DNA of 48,065 bases from Planctomycetia bacterium (GTDB lineage Bacteria > Planctomycetota > UBA8108 > SXIK01): NCBI GenBank assembly GCA_005772855.1, contig SXIK01000174.1, forward strand, positions 1 through 48,065. The letters are read 5' to 3'. The stretch's first letter is position 1, and the number at the start of each line of letters is the position of its first letter. A program made the translations under genes and the position numbers. Below, one piece after another: positions 17,701-26,628 of the stretch. The notes below the pieces were generated by a model. The model was not told the origin of the DNA, made no database searches, and saw only the letters and a list, made by a program, of their open reading frames with translations.

Positions 17701-19883
17701 TGGAAGAAGTGTCGTTTGGATCGGGGCTCCACGAGATCGAGATCGGATCATCAGGCATGGAGTTCCTGGTGCGTCTTGGAGTCCAGGAGCCTGAGTTGTC
17801 GTTTCAGGTTCTGCCGCTCAAGCTGGCAGCTGCAACCTTCTTGACTCCGGATTTGGTGGACCCGGTGTGCTCGGCCCTGGCTGAGGGTCGTCTGGGTGAC
17901 GTCCTGCGAAGCCTGGACTCAAGCGGTCAAGACGATGCACGTGGGCTGCGCCGTCGCATGACCTTGCTCGTCTATGTCGCGGAAGCCGAGCCTTGCCTGC
18001 GTGAGGAGGCGCGTGTCCTTGGGGACGAGCTCCGCGCGGCGCACCTGGATGCGCCAGAATTGCAGCCTCTTTATCTTCGCCTCATGGGCTCGACGCAATG
18101 GAAGCGCCTGACTTCGGTTCACAGCTCGGCCGGCATTAGAAAAGTGGATCTGGGCAGCTGGCAGCCCGAGAGCACTGATTTACGCATCCGGAAATGCCTG
18201 TTGGCGCCTCTCGAGACGGGTCAAAGGCTGGTGACCGCAAGCGCCGGGCTGCTGATCTCACTCACGAATGAAAAGCCAACGACTCTCCAACTTGACCTTG
18301 CCCTGGAGTCGCTCGAGTACCTGCCTCGCTTCCCCTTGACGTTGGTCTATCAGGTCGATGCCCAGGAAGAGACCAAGGTCGAGCTCTCCCCCCAAGCCCC
18401 GCTGCCCTATCTTGAGTGGGATGGCCCACGCGTTCCGATCCGCCTGATCCTGCCCGAGGGTGAGCACAGGGTCCGATTGTGGATCGAGAAGCCCATCGTC
18501 AACCATTTCGTTCGCGTTCGGGCGACAGAGATCAAGCAAGGTATATCAGGTGACGATGGCCCTGGCGAGGACCTGCCCTCCAAATCGAGCCGTACCTATT
18601 TGGTCGCCACTCACGACGAGCCGTTGCGGCTTGTCGTCGAGGGTCCCGCCTCGCTTCAAGTCGACGAGCTGCGCGACGGCATGACCCACACAAGCCACAA
18701 GTGGCTTCGTACGGGCTGGCAGGAGGTTCTCCTGGCGCCGCAGGAGGGCCGAGCCGACGCGCTATTGCGCGTCTTTCAACGCGTGGAATCGGAGGGACTT
18801 GGAGCTGTCCCTGTCCCCGCTCTTGCCGAGGAGGCAGAGCCGCCGCCGCCGCCGCTACCACCCGGGGCGGGTCCAGTCGAGCCCGGCAAGCTCGTCCTCG
18901 AGGACACCTTTGCACTTGGCGGGCAGGAGGACGGAACCCTCTCGCTTGGACTCAGCTCCATCCGTCGCAAGGCGTTCAACGAGGACGGGGGCCTTGGTGA
19001 TGACACCGAGTCCTACCTTCAGCTCGACCTGGGCCATCACTATCAGAGCGAGCACCTCAGCTCGTACTTTGACACGACAGTATTGACCCGGACGCACTTG
19101 AAGGAGGGGCCGCTCATTGGAGCGGAAGAGGACGTCCACGCCCGGCCCGAGTGGCTGCCCTGCGTTCTGCGAGCCACGGGTTCAGTTTATGCACAGTGGC
19201 CGGAGGGCTCCAGTCTGACGCCGATGGGTCCCCCCGAGTGGTCCATGAGCCTGCGAGGTGCTCTGAGCCGCCGCTGGCCCATCGGTCTCAAAGCTTACCA
19301 CGTGCCGTCCCTGTCGATCTTCGGGCGCATCATGAGCCTCAAGAAGTATGGAACTTTTGGTTCCGGGGACCTTGATCAAGATATCTTCACACCCTACAAG
19401 GCGGATCACAGAGCTGGTCTCGCGCTGTCGGAGACGCTGGGCTACTTGCCGTGGCGTGACACGGAATGGTGGGCAAGAGCGGCCGTCATGAGCAATGAGA
19501 ACTTGAGCCCGGGTAATCCAGATTATCTCACGGCCAGTGTGGGGTGGAAGCAGCTGGTGAACGGTTGGGAGCTTGCTGCCACGTACGTGTACTGGAGGTA
19601 TCTCAATGACTCGGATCGGCAAGGTGTCTTCGAGCGGCATGCCGTCTCTTTTCTTGTCTCACGGGACTTCTGGTGCACGCCTCGAGACCGAATCAGCCTG
19701 TCAACCGAGATTCGTCACGACTTCCCGGACGACGTGAACACGGCCTTCTTTTCGCTCACATGGTACTTCTCGAGCGGGCGTGGTTACCGCGACATTTGGC
19801 CGGGCGATGAGAGTTTCCTTGAGCTCAAGAAGCAGCAGATCCCTGGTGGTTACAACAACTCGGTCTCGGAGGTGTCGCCATGA
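14754..19883 (+). CDS. Giant exported protein with TPR-like middle and C-terminal outer-membrane barrel
   Basis: This 1709-residue protein has a signal peptide (about 1-22, ending PATA). The first 600 residues are beta-rich and unrecognised. About 634-850 is helical with TPR-like pairs (ARALEALGEHFLAERQL and similar). A second beta-rich zone follows, then a proline linker near 1362 (five prolines in a row). The last 330 residues alternate polar and hydrophobic or aromatic residues, with strands ending in Tyr/Trp/Phe (YLQLDLGHHY, FFSLTWYF), as in outer-membrane barrels. The order TPR, then barrel, is that of export porins such as PgaA and BcsC, though I see no direct homology. It overlaps both neighbours by ATGA. 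Likely job: passage of the polymer through the outer membrane. Confidence 0.65.
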   Translation: MKRWVGTTTFATWILAALPATAGPGSGRSAFLESASAQLRWENVEQAPPWVAGAPPRYAEPENLHTVRLEPGKSVTIVLGLARILRVHRPGARMDGADLAAWISDGSGLEFAMTPLASSDASSLLFKPNQPKTLLVRLVRPASREGAMEVALFVSRVEILARTSGFRELLELPAMLSSLQIPAGFEPETWWRSPGHPVTLLVKGPAELALETRLGYPTGEAEQLQQYRVRLGIDGKLESHEFATGPDTQGEFFLDGNRVALGLERTLILGVPEGSHEVRIDGPESLLMRLLRRSPRDFLLESPPELPAAAAVPETQAFEHLRSDFAETRLLGAMRFHQAASGLALHPDERAIAHNLFRRHTQWRHLLPAEMRTSGPLIASWFTTPRLLEPGETSRVPSIAPQHLADARKGFSLGLFVAAPVWGQEGHVYRLPVRRSPSLLRIVALKDSEGPVPPAAEWIVQFDAGAPFTLRATRGPDLPPEAFQASLAAAAQMVSPRSLEIPSPIVSVATAELSLLPGAHEVRVWSLSRDAVIPLAIQHLSAVAPGSTELEYLEAARRSRTTSSPGSNLLAEWRRWHRGDPALGPEWAELAREAIPLFRILSQSAHRFEAGSAPPEPMTEPTRNLSWAGSAGEGVAQAQRFVDRGAWLSALEAWSAEIALRNPETYGLARLERARALEALGEHFLAERQLRGIFLFDREPWLRQEACDRLLAIYARRIDTDSHLGLLSMAALERAEPRTAIEIAELLAGQGEHELALLLANSLPEEDRPHELMARCAANKSWWRVFDASVTRITELPNREKWAGIGAAARGHPAEALCHLDAAGQVGVELARSLRASLAIRNALESVGLEAQGTPGSFQSKEAVRAWAAWRVSCPGPHEWRDDPTLVTDSAGGALVYNPARDLLQQYHRAIPSRPLKARFVGPGVLRIEARPLHPADSSSPVDDWILAREVRSLYPIAVCGNLPARGLKLIGDEGRVPGAKVVEEVSFGSGLHEIEIGSSGMEFLVRLGVQEPELSFQVLPLKLAAATFLTPDLVDPVCSALAEGRLGDVLRSLDSSGQDDARGLRRRMTLLVYVAEAEPCLREEARVLGDELRAAHLDAPELQPLYLRLMGSTQWKRLTSVHSSAGIRKVDLGSWQPESTDLRIRKCLLAPLETGQRLVTASAGLLISLTNEKPTTLQLDLALESLEYLPRFPLTLVYQVDAQEETKVELSPQAPLPYLEWDGPRVPIRLILPEGEHRVRLWIEKPIVNHFVRVRATEIKQGISGDDGPGEDLPSKSSRTYLVATHDEPLRLVVEGPASLQVDELRDGMTHTSHKWLRTGWQEVLLAPQEGRADALLRVFQRVESEGLGAVPVPALAEEAEPPPPPLPPGAGPVEPGKLVLEDTFALGGQEDGTLSLGLSSIRRKAFNEDGGLGDDTESYLQLDLGHHYQSEHLSSYFDTTVLTRTHLKEGPLIGAEEDVHARPEWLPCVLRATGSVYAQWPEGSSLTPMGPPEWSMSLRGALSRRWPIGLKAYHVPSLSIFGRIMSLKKYGTFGSGDLDQDIFTPYKADHRAGLALSETLGYLPWRDTEWWARAAVMSNENLSPGNPDYLTASVGWKQLVNGWELAATYVYWRYLNDSDRQGVFERHAVSFLVSRDFWCTPRDRISLSTEIRHDFPDDVNTAFFSLTWYFSSGRGYRDIWPGDESFLELKKQQIPGGYNNSVSEVSP

Positions 19884-22800
19884 CGCGGGAAGACGTGATC
19901 GAAGTCCTGTCGGTTGGGCTCAATCGCCATGAGCGCAAGCTCAACCAGCGGGTCTTCAAGATAATTCTTCCGGAGTTCTTCGCACGACTCGAGGCGCTCT
20001 TGATCGATTGGCGAGAAGAGACCCCGCCTGCGATTCGGAGACAACTCTTCTTGTTCTTGAAGTATCGAGCTGCTGCCCTGGTTGGCACAATCTTTGAGAT
20101 CAGAAAGAAATACGCCGAGTATACGAAGCGCTATTCCCGTGCCATGACGATGGAGGAGAAGGAGAGACACATTCTTGGTTTCTGTAGTGATCTCGGCGCA
20201 TCGCCAAGACGGTTGAGAGGTGACAGGAAGGCTTTCGCCCGTTGGTTTGGCCACGATGCGATTACCGAGCGTTACGTCCGTAGACACAATGCGCTCGAGC
20301 GAGAATTGAGCTTTGTTCTCGAACGAATCGGAGCGCTAGCGAGCGTGCTGCTTTCAAGCGAGTCCCAGGACAACGATCTCGTGTCGTACTGGCAGAATCT
20401 TGATCTCTCGAAGACACTGAAACCATTATTCGCTTACGATGGAGATAGTCGTGTCACCATTGCGGCGTTTCGATGTCTCTCCCGGGCATTGCGGGCGCTC
20501 CCTGCGAATCTTCAGGAGAGCAGCGTGGACGACAATACCTTGCAGATTATCTACCGTTGTGCCTTGCATACGCGGCTTGATGTCTGGCTTCAATGCGAAG
20601 CGGTTACCCTGCTCGAGAGTCTCTCCACATCGTCTCTCGAGAAGGTGCTCACGCGGCGGTTGAAGAATCCTGCGCCCGATGATGATCTTTTCGTCCGCAG
20701 ATGCGCGGTGGCGCTCCTTGGAAGGAACCTCAAGAGGCTTCCTTCTCTCGCTCCACTGTTGCCGGTCGTGGCGAAGGACCCCAGCGCTTACGTGCGGCAG
20801 GGGTTTGCTGCCATTGTGGAGAAGCTGCCAGCAGAGCTTGCTTCTTCCTGGCTGCGCTACCTTGCGGTGGAGGACCCGGTATCACAAGTCCGTGCCTCCG
20901 CGGTCCTTGCAGGCCTTTGCCTTGTGGAGCGGCCCGAGCTTCAGGTGGACGTACTCGCGATCCTACTACAGATCCTGGCAAAGGAGCAGGACTCCTTTGT
21001 GCTTCGCGTGGGTTGTCATGTTGCGGTCGAGGGGATGAGAAAGCTTACGGCTGCTGGCGACCCATTCGCGGCGAAGTGGCACCACGCGGTACTGGAGTCG
21101 CTTGAGCGACTCCACGTGGAGGCCAAGAGCATTCCGGTGAGACGCTGGGCCGCGTTCGCACGCGAAAGTATCTGGTGCGAATCGAGTCCTGAAGCACGAG
21201 CCCTGAAGAGCTCACTCGAGCAGCTAGTCCCCACCCTGAAGGTCGGCGAGCGGAGGAGAATCTCCTCTCGCATCTTGCTCCCCGACGACGATGAAGTTAC
21301 CGGCCGGGTGCTTGCAGTGTTGTGCCAGAACGACTGGGGCTGTCAGCTGGATTACGGCTTCAGGGGTTGGAGCCTTACTCGGGGCGACGTCTTTGTCTTC
21401 AAGCCGTGGCGGTGGCTTCACGAGGTCCGAAACCCATCGCCTGACAAGCGCCAAGCATTTCCCCACACAATCGGGAGACAGTTTCGGGGGGGAGTGTATG
21501 CCCCATCGGCGATTCTGGCGGAGCTTGCGGAGACACGTGTGCCAGGCGAGCCGCTGTTCATTTCCGAGGAGGGAGGCTGGAGGCCTTACTTGCCCTTGCT
21601 CGATGAGTTTCTTGCTGCCCTTGCGCGAGGCTCCGAGAAGCCGCCAGTCAAGATCTTCACGAGCGAGGGAGTGACCGAGATTGCCTCGTCACCGCTGCTT
21701 CGCGACAGGATCAGGGCATTCTGGAAAATCACGACACGCTACCCTGACATGGCAAAGCTCAGGAATTGGAGAAGCCAGCTTCAGGAGAGCCCTGCGACCT
21801 ATGCACGCGCGATGCAGGACCTGGGATTTGAGATCTGTTTTCGCCCTCACGTTGGTGAAGACGGCCAATCCACGTCGGTGGACCCATCGGTGGCGCGGTT
21901 CTTTCCCATGGGCATGCCCCTGCTGCCGCCGGAGCTCTGGACTCGTGCGAGAGAGTATTTTGTCTCTGTCTATGACAACTCACTTTTCGAGCTGGCCCTG
22001 TTCCTCGGCGTCGCCGGTGGTTTTTTCCTCGGGCGGCATTGCTACTCAACAGCGACGGTGAAGAAGTGGCGCGATCGCATCCCACTGGTTGTTGGAGGCT
22101 GGGGAACTCGAGGCAAGTCGGGTACGGAGCGTCTGAAGGCTGCATTGTTCAACGCTCTCGGCTACGCCGTCGTTTCAAAGACAACCGGGTGCGAGGCGAT
22201 GTTTCTCTGTGCTCACGCCTTCGGTAAGACCCGCGAGATGTTCCTGTTCAGGTCGTACGACAAGGCGACCATCTGGGAGCAGCGCAATGTCATTCGCATC
22301 AGTGACCAACTTGGAGCGGAGGTGTTCCTTTGGGAGTGCATGGCGTTGACACCGTCCTACGTGGAGGTGCTGCAACAGCAATGGGTGCGCGACGATATCT
22401 CGACCATCACGAATACCTACCCCGACCACGAGGACTTGCAAGGCCCGGCGGGCATTAACATCCCCGAAGTCATCGGAGTCTTTTGCCCGACGAGGTCGAA
22501 GTGCATCACGACCGAGGAGGTGATGCTTCCCGTGCTAACCGAGATCGCAAGGGAGAAAAAGACGCCGCTTCGGTGCGTCAGCTGGCTGGCCCCGGGGCTC
22601 ATCGCTCCCGACGTTCTCAAGCGCTTTCCTTACGATGAGCACCCGTGCAACGTTGCGCTCGTGTTGGCCCTGGCCGACGAGCTGGGCATCAGTGAGGACT
22701 TTGCCTTGAAGGAGCTTGCGGATCGAGTTGTTCCTGACCTCGGCGTGCTGAAGACCTCCCCCGTCGCCACCGTACGTCGCAGGCGCCTACAGTTTTCGAA

Positions 22801-24097
22801 CGGATGCTCGGCCAATGAGCGCCATGGCACCATCTCGAACTGGGTGCGGTGCGGCTTTGATGTGCAAGATCCGGTGAAAGAGCCGGGTGTCTGGATCACA
22901 ACGGTTGTCAACAACCGTGCCGATCGCGTGCCTCGTTCGCTGGTGTTTGCTCGCATTTTGGTCGAGGACATCTACGCTGACCGCCACTTCCTCATAGGCG
23001 GTAATCTCTCCGGGCTCGTTGGATATATCAGGCAATCCTGGGAGGCCTACGCGGCCACCATCAGTCTCTGGCCGAAAGACGCTTCCGAGGAGCCCGTGGC
23101 AGTGCTACGCGAGATGGCGCGCCGCTTTCGAGTACCATTCGAGAGGGGCCAGGTGATCGCACGGCTTCGAGCCATGGTCTCCGGGCAGGAAGCAACCTTG
23201 GACGTTGAATTCGGCACGGACGGGCTCGCGAGCGATCTCAACCTGCTGCGAGGCAAGCTGAATACCCTGGGACTTGCCGACGTGACCGAGAATATACTGA
23301 AATGCCACAAACAGAACCTCGAGAACTTCGAGGCTTTTGAGTCGTTCCGCTTGCGTGTCGAGAGTAGTGCTTCAAGTGACCGCTCGACGCTCGACCAGGA
23401 GTTCAGGGCTCTGCTCTTCAAGTGGTTTGAAAAGAAAATTGTGGTCGTGCACGACTATTACATGAGTGGAGACCAGATCATCAACCTTATCGCCGAGGAG
23501 ACTCCGCCGGGTTATCTGAACCGCATCATGGGTGTTCAAAATATCAAGGGCACCGGGCTTGACTTCGTGTACCGCTGGCAGGCCTGGGACACCTGTTGGC
23601 GCTCCTGTGAGCAACTTCAGAGCAAGGACCTGGTGACGGCGGAGAGAGGATTGCGGGCGTTGTCCTCGTTCCACGAGTATGGCATTCTTTGCGAGGAGCA
23701 CGTCAGAGAGGTGCTTGCCAGGGTGAAACAGTCAGCCGTGGCCCAGAATGAGTCATTCCAGGCGGAATTGTCACTCATATTCTCCAACTTCGACCAGGCG
23801 ATTCGAGAGCTAGGCGAGAAGCTGAAGGCCGTGCGGAGACAGGCGGGAGGCTTCGAGCGCATGGTGTCCGCCGTCGAGAATTTCTTTGATGCGGGAGATG
23901 CTGTGAAGCGCCGCAAGAAGGCGAACCAGATCTATCGAGATTTGGTCGATCAGCGCATCAGCTACGAACGTGCTGCCCTGGAGCTTCAGGGTCTCAACAA
24001 GCGCCAGAAAGGCGGCTGGCTCTTGCACAAGATCGCCGATGCCCAGGGCGCCATTGCCCGGCGCGTGGCCGGGCTGCTCGTTCGAGGCGTCAAGTAA
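19880..24097 (+). CDS. HEAT-repeat/PgsB(CapB)-like poly-gamma-glutamate ligase fusion
   Basis: PgsB/CapB is an ATP-dependent amide ligase, related to Mur ligases, that adds glutamate to a growing chain. The 1405-residue product keeps this core at about 735-1080. The P-loop GTRGKSGT is at 742-749, ECMA near 820, NPDY/NTYPDH-type Mg/ATP region after it, then NVALVLALADELGIS, FSNGCSAN and NNRADRV near 1013, all matching PgsB in order. A hydrophobic segment (about 702-720) just before the core matches the N-terminal anchor of PgsB. Ahead of it lie 700 residues with HEAT-like helical repeats (about 188-390), and after it a 320-residue helical tail. Both are absent from the ordinary protein of about 400 residues. 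It is the last gene of the operon. Glutamate as substrate is presumed. Confidence 0.85.
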   Translation: MTREDVIEVLSVGLNRHERKLNQRVFKIILPEFFARLEALLIDWREETPPAIRRQLFLFLKYRAAALVGTIFEIRKKYAEYTKRYSRAMTMEEKERHILGFCSDLGASPRRLRGDRKAFARWFGHDAITERYVRRHNALERELSFVLERIGALASVLLSSESQDNDLVSYWQNLDLSKTLKPLFAYDGDSRVTIAAFRCLSRALRALPANLQESSVDDNTLQIIYRCALHTRLDVWLQCEAVTLLESLSTSSLEKVLTRRLKNPAPDDDLFVRRCAVALLGRNLKRLPSLAPLLPVVAKDPSAYVRQGFAAIVEKLPAELASSWLRYLAVEDPVSQVRASAVLAGLCLVERPELQVDVLAILLQILAKEQDSFVLRVGCHVAVEGMRKLTAAGDPFAAKWHHAVLESLERLHVEAKSIPVRRWAAFARESIWCESSPEARALKSSLEQLVPTLKVGERRRISSRILLPDDDEVTGRVLAVLCQNDWGCQLDYGFRGWSLTRGDVFVFKPWRWLHEVRNPSPDKRQAFPHTIGRQFRGGVYAPSAILAELAETRVPGEPLFISEEGGWRPYLPLLDEFLAALARGSEKPPVKIFTSEGVTEIASSPLLRDRIRAFWKITTRYPDMAKLRNWRSQLQESPATYARAMQDLGFEICFRPHVGEDGQSTSVDPSVARFFPMGMPLLPPELWTRAREYFVSVYDNSLFELALFLGVAGGFFLGRHCYSTATVKKWRDRIPLVVGGWGTRGKSGTERLKAALFNALGYAVVSKTTGCEAMFLCAHAFGKTREMFLFRSYDKATIWEQRNVIRISDQLGAEVFLWECMALTPSYVEVLQQQWVRDDISTITNTYPDHEDLQGPAGINIPEVIGVFCPTRSKCITTEEVMLPVLTEIAREKKTPLRCVSWLAPGLIAPDVLKRFPYDEHPCNVALVLALADELGISEDFALKELADRVVPDLGVLKTSPVATVRRRRLQFSNGCSANERHGTISNWVRCGFDVQDPVKEPGVWITTVVNNRADRVPRSLVFARILVEDIYADRHFLIGGNLSGLVGYIRQSWEAYAATISLWPKDASEEPVAVLREMARRFRVPFERGQVIARLRAMVSGQEATLDVEFGTDGLASDLNLLRGKLNTLGLADVTENILKCHKQNLENFEAFESFRLRVESSASSDRSTLDQEFRALLFKWFEKKIVVVHDYYMSGDQIINLIAEETPPGYLNRIMGVQNIKGTGLDFVYRWQAWDTCWRSCEQLQSKDLVTAERGLRALSSFHEYGILCEEHVREVLARVKQSAVAQNESFQAELSLIFSNFDQAIRELGEKLKAVRRQAGGFERMVSAVENFFDAGDAVKRRKKANQIYRDLVDQRISYERAALELQGLNKRQKGGWLLHKIADAQGAIARRVAGLLVRGVK

Positions 24098-24154
24098 ACG
24101 GCAGCAATTCCTGGCAGCCTGGCTCGACTCAGGAAAGAAATGCGAGGTCGGTCT

Positions 24155-26356
24155 TCACGGCGAATCATTGCAGCTGCCTTCCTCGAGTCGCGCTGTTGCC
24201 TGTCCGCGGACGGTAAAGACGACATCGTCAAAGTCCTGGTCCGAGCTGCGAGACGCCATGGACATATCATCAAAGGCAAAAATCATGAGAGGCCCGGCGG
24301 ACACAACCGAGGTGCTGGCCCCGATGGCCGTGCGGCCACTCTCGCTCCGGAAGGTCAGGGCCTGGTCAAAGTGTGCCGGGTTGAGACGGCTCATGCTGAA
24401 GAGCGGAGCATTCCCCTGACGAGGCCGAGCGAGGTAGTCGGCGCGAGTTCGGTTGGGCAGGACGAAAAATGCAAGCACCGTTCCGGCGTCCACAGTGATG
24501 CTCACGCTGGCGGTGCCAGGGGTGATCGACTGGCTGCTGCAATTGAGTGCTCCAACGCTTCCCGTGTTCCACAGGACGATTGCGGACGCCAGGGCTTCCG
24601 AAGCGTGGCGCGGCGGGTCGGATGGATTGAGGATGAAATATCCGACGTCGCTCCGATAGCAGGCCTCCTTGTGAATGAGCTCCAGGGTCAACGTGACGTC
24701 CGCGCTGAAGGAATCCACTGCGGTGAACGTCTCGACCCCGAGTAGCTCGACCGCATCCTCAAACTCTCCCGCGCCCGAGCCCACGAGCATGTCGTAGAGG
24801 TTCGTGTCACCGAGTGAGCCGCCCGTGGGCCGATGGAGGCTCCTCGTTTGGCTGACAGCAAACTCGGCGGCGGTGGCAGTAAAGAGCTCGTTTTGGTTGA
24901 GCTGCTCATAAGTGACATCATCGATCACACGGACCACGAGGGTCTTGGTCTCTGTCATCTCCATTTCACCCTGGAGGGCTGTGAGAGTGATCAGAATCGT
25001 GTTGCTCACAGTGCCATCCGGCCCCGGCGCTCCCACGATGTCGACCGGACCCGTGGCCACCGCGATGGCCTGCGAGAACGAGCCGTCGGCGTTCAAGGCG
25101 GCGGTGACCGGACCTGCGCCTGTCGTCAAGTTTTCAACTGTCACAGAAAGTAAAGAATCCAGTGAGTCGCTGCATAGCGCATCGTCCAGGAGGCGGACGT
25201 CAGTAATGCTCTCGTATCGTCCTCCCCCGCAGACTGCGACACAGTGAGGCAGCGTGGTCCGCTTGCGATTTGAATCGGTCGCCGGAATGACGGAATAGGC
25301 AAATAGCTGAGCGCCCGTGTCGGCGCCGAGGGCCGCGGCAGCATCAATGGCGCCCCTCCGGTCATCCCGACTCTGGGTGAGGTTCGAATCGGTCAGGTCT
25401 CTGGGTACCCCATGCGACGTTGCAATTCCGTCCGAGATGAAGACGACTGCACGAAACGGGGTTGGGGTCTCGGCTGTGTCTTCCTCGTCGGCCACGGCGT
25501 TTGCAGCATCCTGTGCGGCAAGATCGACGAAAGCCTGGCGAGCGGCCGAAAAGGCGGCCTCGAAATTCGTGCCGCCGCTCGACGGCCCAACGCTTGTCAC
25601 CGCGTTCGTCGCGGCGTCGAGATCGTTCGTGAACGCCTGCACCGAGTCGGCCGAGTCGTTGAAATGGATGATCGAGACGCGTGTGGTTTTCTCATCAAGG
25701 CCGGCAAGGAAGCAGGTGACCGCTGCCTTCTCGGCCTCGAGGACGGAGTCGACGGCGCCGTCCCCGTCCGTGTCGAAGGCTGGGTCGTCCGTGCTGCCGG
25801 AGCGATCGACAACCACGACGATATCCAGGAGGAAGCTCTCCCTGGATCCGAGGGCGGCAAAGCCATCGACGACCACTGCGGGAGTTTCGCAGTCCTGCGC
25901 GAGCACAAAGATTTTTTGATCGCGTGGGCTCGTGATCGTGAGATCCGGCTCGAGCCCGCTGCGGACGAGGTCCACGTTGGCCATGGCCCCTTCCGCGACA
26001 GTGAGGGACGAAACAAATGGGGCGAACCCGGGCACGAAGACCGCCACCTCGATATCGGCTGCGTCAGCAGCGATGAGCATAGCTCCGTCGCGCACGAGCG
26101 AGGATGTGGAGAGATCGCTGTCCTCGATCTTGTACGTGCCGTTTCGACCCGTAACTGCCGTGGCTTCTATGCCGTCGATGGAGACACGCGCGCCAGCAAC
26201 GGGGTTGCCAGAGGAGTCGCGGACAGTGCCGCGATACAGCCCGGCGGATGGGCTAGATCCAGACGCCCCACCGCCACCTCCCCCGCTACCACATCCGGAG
26301 ACCAGAGTGACTGCGTAAAGGAACAGAATCAAGGACCCGACCAGCCTGGTTTTCAT
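24155..26356 (-). CDS. Lipoprotein with von Willebrand A and DUF4114 domains
   Basis: I take ATG 26356 as the start because a GGAGG lies 12 bases upstream and the signal peptide ends in the lipobox VSGC (Cys22), followed by a poly-Gly stretch. The frame is open to 26413. The 733-residue protein has a carboxypeptidase-regulatory-like beta domain at about 38-115. A von Willebrand A domain starts near 177 with an intact metal site (DRSGS at 184-188, Thr263, Asp309 in ISDG). An aspartate-rich DTDGDG stretch is inserted after the first motif. The C-terminus has the DUF4114 signature DQDFDDVVFTV. It is a surface or periplasmic protein likely to bind protein or matrix. It converges on the polymer operon with 57 bases between stops. 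Confidence 0.8.
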   Translation of the reverse strand: MKTRLVGSLILFLYAVTLVSGCGSGGGGGGASGSSPSAGLYRGTVRDSSGNPVAGARVSIDGIEATAVTGRNGTYKIEDSDLSTSSLVRDGAMLIAADAADIEVAVFVPGFAPFVSSLTVAEGAMANVDLVRSGLEPDLTITSPRDQKIFVLAQDCETPAVVVDGFAALGSRESFLLDIVVVVDRSGSTDDPAFDTDGDGAVDSVLEAEKAAVTCFLAGLDEKTTRVSIIHFNDSADSVQAFTNDLDAATNAVTSVGPSSGGTNFEAAFSAARQAFVDLAAQDAANAVADEEDTAETPTPFRAVVFISDGIATSHGVPRDLTDSNLTQSRDDRRGAIDAAAALGADTGAQLFAYSVIPATDSNRKRTTLPHCVAVCGGGRYESITDVRLLDDALCSDSLDSLLSVTVENLTTGAGPVTAALNADGSFSQAIAVATGPVDIVGAPGPDGTVSNTILITLTALQGEMEMTETKTLVVRVIDDVTYEQLNQNELFTATAAEFAVSQTRSLHRPTGGSLGDTNLYDMLVGSGAGEFEDAVELLGVETFTAVDSFSADVTLTLELIHKEACYRSDVGYFILNPSDPPRHASEALASAIVLWNTGSVGALNCSSQSITPGTASVSITVDAGTVLAFFVLPNRTRADYLARPRQGNAPLFSMSRLNPAHFDQALTFRSESGRTAIGASTSVVSAGPLMIFAFDDMSMASRSSDQDFDDVVFTVRGQATARLEEGSCNDSP

Positions 26357-26628
26357 GGTGGCACCTTTTCCTCCCATTACGGGAATAGGATGCTGCTGGT
26401 TATCAGGCAACATCGGTCCTCCGTGAAAAACCCCGGGTTGATGGTTGATGGAGGCGCGAATCCGTATAATGAGGCGGCGGGCGGGAATAGGAAACGGACC
26501 CTGGAGCCATGCCCGAGTTCCTGAAAGATCGGGGGAGTCGCGTTGATGGAACGATTCCTGCAGTGGGTGACAGAGAACGCAGGATGGATGGCCTCCCTAC
26601 ACTCAATTGAAGAGAAAAAATACCCCAA

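Noticed and set aside
26465-26470. TATAAT as -10 box for the sugar operon
   Set aside because: The nearest -35-like hexamers (TTGATG) are 21 and 14 bases away, neither near 17, so I do not call a promoter.
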